Source: Agrostemma githago (lineage: Eukaryota > Streptophyta > Magnoliopsida > Caryophyllales > Caryophyllaceae). From it: a DNA stretch of 64,000 nt. The stretch covers positions 42,365,811 to 42,429,810 of the forward strand of contig OY288239.1 of the NCBI GenBank assembly GCA_958450325.1, written 5' to 3'. A model generated the notes under the pieces. It was not told where the DNA came from. It did no database searches and worked only from the letters and a program-made list of their open reading frames with translations. Shown here piece by piece: positions 61,596 to 64,000 of this stretch (position 1 is its first letter; the number at the start of each line of letters is the position of its first letter). The position numbers were made by a program, and so were the translations under genes.

Positions 61596-63100
61596 GATGG
61601 TGGGATTTGTCGTGGATCCCGCCACCAATTAAATAACCGGCTAAAACCTAGTGGGTAGCTAGGGTAAGTCGGGTCGTGTCCACGGAGACGGTATTGCAAG
61701 GTTTAGACTAAATCGGCCTAAAACGAGACTATGCTACCAAACAAACACAAAGGACTACTACCAGATGAATATTTGATGAGAGGAGAAGTAGGAAGTAGAC
61801 TAACAATCAACTAGGCTAAACAAGGTTAAGCTAGGATAACTAAACACAAACCAACTAGCAAACTAAAGAGAAGTGCTAAACAATGCTAATAATCGAACTA
61901 ACTAACAAACTAAAGGAAATGATGACTAACTAACAAGATGTATCAAATATGGAAGGAAGGGAGTGGGTTAGGTCGGGTTCATAAGTGTAGTAGGGTGACT
62001 TGGGTCGATTAAGGGTGTAGGTGCCTCCTAATTGCTAGGCTCGGTCCGGGCGATAGCAACTTAAACCGATGCCGATGACAATGCTCAACATATCCACACT
62101 CAAGCAAACAATGGGTAGAAGAAAACTAGCATGAGAAGCATGGCCACTACAACTCATACAAGCATATCAACAAACACATGGTGAGCCAAATATGTGACTA
62201 GCAATAAAGAACCATCCTTTACCCCTAATCAAACCCCAATCACCCATAATCTACCCTTAATCCCCCTACTAACCCACAAATAAACTACTCACTCATGGTC
62301 AAACTAACTACAACAATGAAAGGATAAAACAACTTCACAATCCAAACATTCATCATCAAGAACAATATAAACAATAACAACAAACACTAAGTAAAGATTC
62401 AAACTTGATTCAATAACAATAAACAAGAGAAAAGAAGGATTATACCAACACTAGATGAAGGAAAAGATGAAATCTTGCATAAAAGAGAAACCCAAATAAT
62501 CCCAAGGTTGTCAATCTTGGAGAAGTCTTCAAGTATCTTCTTAGTACAAGCACTAATTAACTAGGATTAACTAAGATTAACTAAGGATTAATAAGAGATT
62601 CAAACTAATATGAAGAACTAAATCTAGGGTTTATATGTTGTAGAGAGGCTTAAGAGAGGCTAAACTAATGTAGAATCCATAAACAATACAAGAGGTAAGT
62701 ATTTATAGGGTTACAAATGGAAGGGAGAAGAGAAGAATAAAATGCGGACTACAGCCCTTTGGTCCCGACCGGGACGGACCATCCCGACCGGGACGGACCC
62801 ACCATCCCGACCGGGACGGGTTGGTCCCGACCGGGACGGACCCACCATCCCGACCGGGACGGGTTGGTCCCGACCAGGACGGCCTTGCAGTAGCTCCATC
62901 AAACTCGCACTTCATCCCCGACGGGATGAGGTGCATACCCGTCGGGGATGGGTCTTGTAGGCCTCCAATATGATCCTTTTGGTCTCTCCTTGCTTCACCT
63001 GGACTTCTCATCGATTCTCGGGACTCGGGATCGGGTCTCGGAGGCTCGGGATTGGGTCCCAAGGTCTCGGGGTCGATTCCAAAGCATCGAGTCATCGTTC
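61596..63100 (-). repeat. 5' LTR of the Athila-like element, truncated
   Basis: Nearly identical to the 3' LTR from TGATGGTGGG to GTCATCGTTC, then ends abruptly; the outer ~190 bp are missing. It carries six palindromes (62763, 62782, 62805, 62825, 62848, 62868) against four in the 3' LTR. A short block after them also differs (about 62893-62912). Confidence 0.92.
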
Positions 63101-63144
63101 TAGATAGGGCAAGTCGGGTCGAATCCACGGCAACGGCGCCAATT
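63101..63144 (-). other. Chimeric junction: LTR fragment joined to a partial PBS
   Basis: 30 bp (63101-63130) are identical to 63209-63238 inside the neighbouring LTR. They run into CAACGGCGCCA, the core of a PBS (minus TGGCGCCGTTG), and then the LTR start at 63145. The PBS lacks its normal 3' part. Confidence 0.75.
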
Positions 63145-64000
63145 TGATGGTAAGGATTTGTCGTGGAATCCCAACCGCCAAATAATAACCGGCTATTCCT
63201 AACTTGGGTAGATAGGGCAAGTCGGGTCGAATCCACGGGGACGGTAAGAGGCGTCTAGACTAGGTCGGCCCAAATACTTGACTAGGTCAACGAGCTAAGC
63301 TAAGCTATGATAGAGGGAGAGAAGGCTAGACTATGACTAGGAAGAATAACAAGGAAAACGGGCTAGGATTAGGTCGGGGTCAAAGGGGTAACGGAATGGT
63401 CAAGGGAGAGCTAGAGCGAAGGAGGTAGTAGGGTAATCTAGGTCGGTCCGGGCGGTCGCAACTTAAACCGACCTAGAGGTTCCTCACGGAACCCATTTTG
63501 GCGACACACATGACAAACGGGGTTCTAGCGTGTTATGGCCTAGATCGCATCCGGGCGGTCGCAACTTAGACTAACCTAGGGGTCGCCCTCACCGGGCTCT
63601 CGCAACTTAATGAGGGAACCGAACCCATAACAACTAACACCCACAAGGGAAAGGCAAGAAAAACAAGCAATCTAACTTACTTAGTCATTCAAGCAATTCA
63701 TCAAACATGTCATATGCATCAACCAAGAGGAAACCCAAATCTTCCACCCACATCTCCAACAAACCCTTAATCACCCAATTAACACCCTAATCACCCTACT
63801 AACCCTAGCAAGAATACTACTCTAACATATCTAAACTAATACTAACAAGAACAAGAGAAATCAACACAAGAATCAAAACATTCATAATGAAACTATTGAA
63901 AGAGATGAACTAAGAACAAAACAACAATCAAAGATGCAAACTTGGAAGAATTAAACAAGATAAAGAGTAAAAAGGAAGAGAAGATTATACCAAACTAGTG
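63145..64000 (-). mobile_element. LTR of a second Athila-like element, partial
   Basis: Starts TGATGGTAAGGATTTGTCG, related to but clearly diverged from the LTR at 53511 (shared TTTGTCGTGG, AACCGGCTA, CCACGG-GACGG, and GGGCGGTCGCAACTTA-like blocks). It continues past the window end. No ORF seen. Confidence 0.8.

Larger units (their letters stand above)
53511..63100 (-). mobile_element. Athila-like LTR element with gag-protease only, 5' LTR truncated
   Basis: Minus-strand element: 3' LTR 53511-55163, gag-protease 58384-61368, PBS 61575-61592, and 5' LTR 61596-63100 lacking its outer ~190 bp. The gag resembles Athila. RT, RNase H and integrase are absent, and about 3.2 kb of noncoding DNA replaces them, so it is a non-autonomous derivative. 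TSD cannot be confirmed; the left flank is GCACA. Confidence 0.88.

Overview
The window is plant nuclear DNA made almost entirely of nested transposable elements; I found no convincing host gene, tRNA or rRNA. The families present (L1-type LINEs with an ORF1 carrying a DUF4283-like domain, Tat-lineage Ty3/gypsy elements with a second RNase H, an Athila-like gag, a CACTA-type MITE) indicate a eudicot. Caryophyllales is my guess from general familiarity only (low confidence). The setting is probably heterochromatin or another repeat-rich region.

Backbone: seven LINE copies (A, B, C, D, E, F, H) lie head to tail on the + strand over 1-53510, plus one retroposed fragment of another origin (50346-50914). 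Every copy with a visible 3' end finishes in a conserved terminus, a poly(A) run and a (TAA)n tract, and the next copy starts directly at the end of that tract. A is cut by the window edge. B and C are truncated inside the reverse transcriptase region. D, E, F and H carry ORF1 (N-terminal AT-hook, DUF4283-like domain, CCHC knuckle) and ORF2 (endonuclease, reverse transcriptase, zf-RVT). Only F has an uninterrupted full-length ORF2.

Insertions into the backbone: D holds an unidentified ~0.65 kb insert with a 189-bp direct repeat. E holds a 338-bp CACTA-type MITE in ORF1 (TSD CTC) and a 15.7-kb Tat element in ORF2 (14196-29928, TSD AATAA). F holds a 12.2-kb Tat element in ORF1 (34072-46229, TSD CTTAC). 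H is cut by a minus-strand Athila-like element carrying only gag-protease (53511-63100). That element is joined at its far end to the LTR of a related element running off the window.

Both Tat elements carry antisense genes between pol and the 3' LTR. Each main antisense gene has its own TATA-like box and a candidate intron: a plant-mobile-domain/DUF7745-like gene in the first element; a putative-gypsy-transposase (Transposase_28-like) gene plus a second small unrecognised ORF in the second.

The most unusual signal is a set of 12-bp palindromes in strict helical phasing. In Tat element 1, ACTCG-RY-CGAGT sites come in pairs whose starts are exactly 21 bp apart, with unrelated 9-nt linkers: nine pairs over the 5' LTR promoter, the downstream LTR and the antisense intron. 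The unrelated Athila-like element carries TCCCG-RY-CGGGA sites at 19/23/20-bp spacing, upstream of its TATA box and again in its internal region. The same CG-RY-CG core, helical phasing and promoter position in two families suggest binding sites for a multimeric factor; that role is inference.
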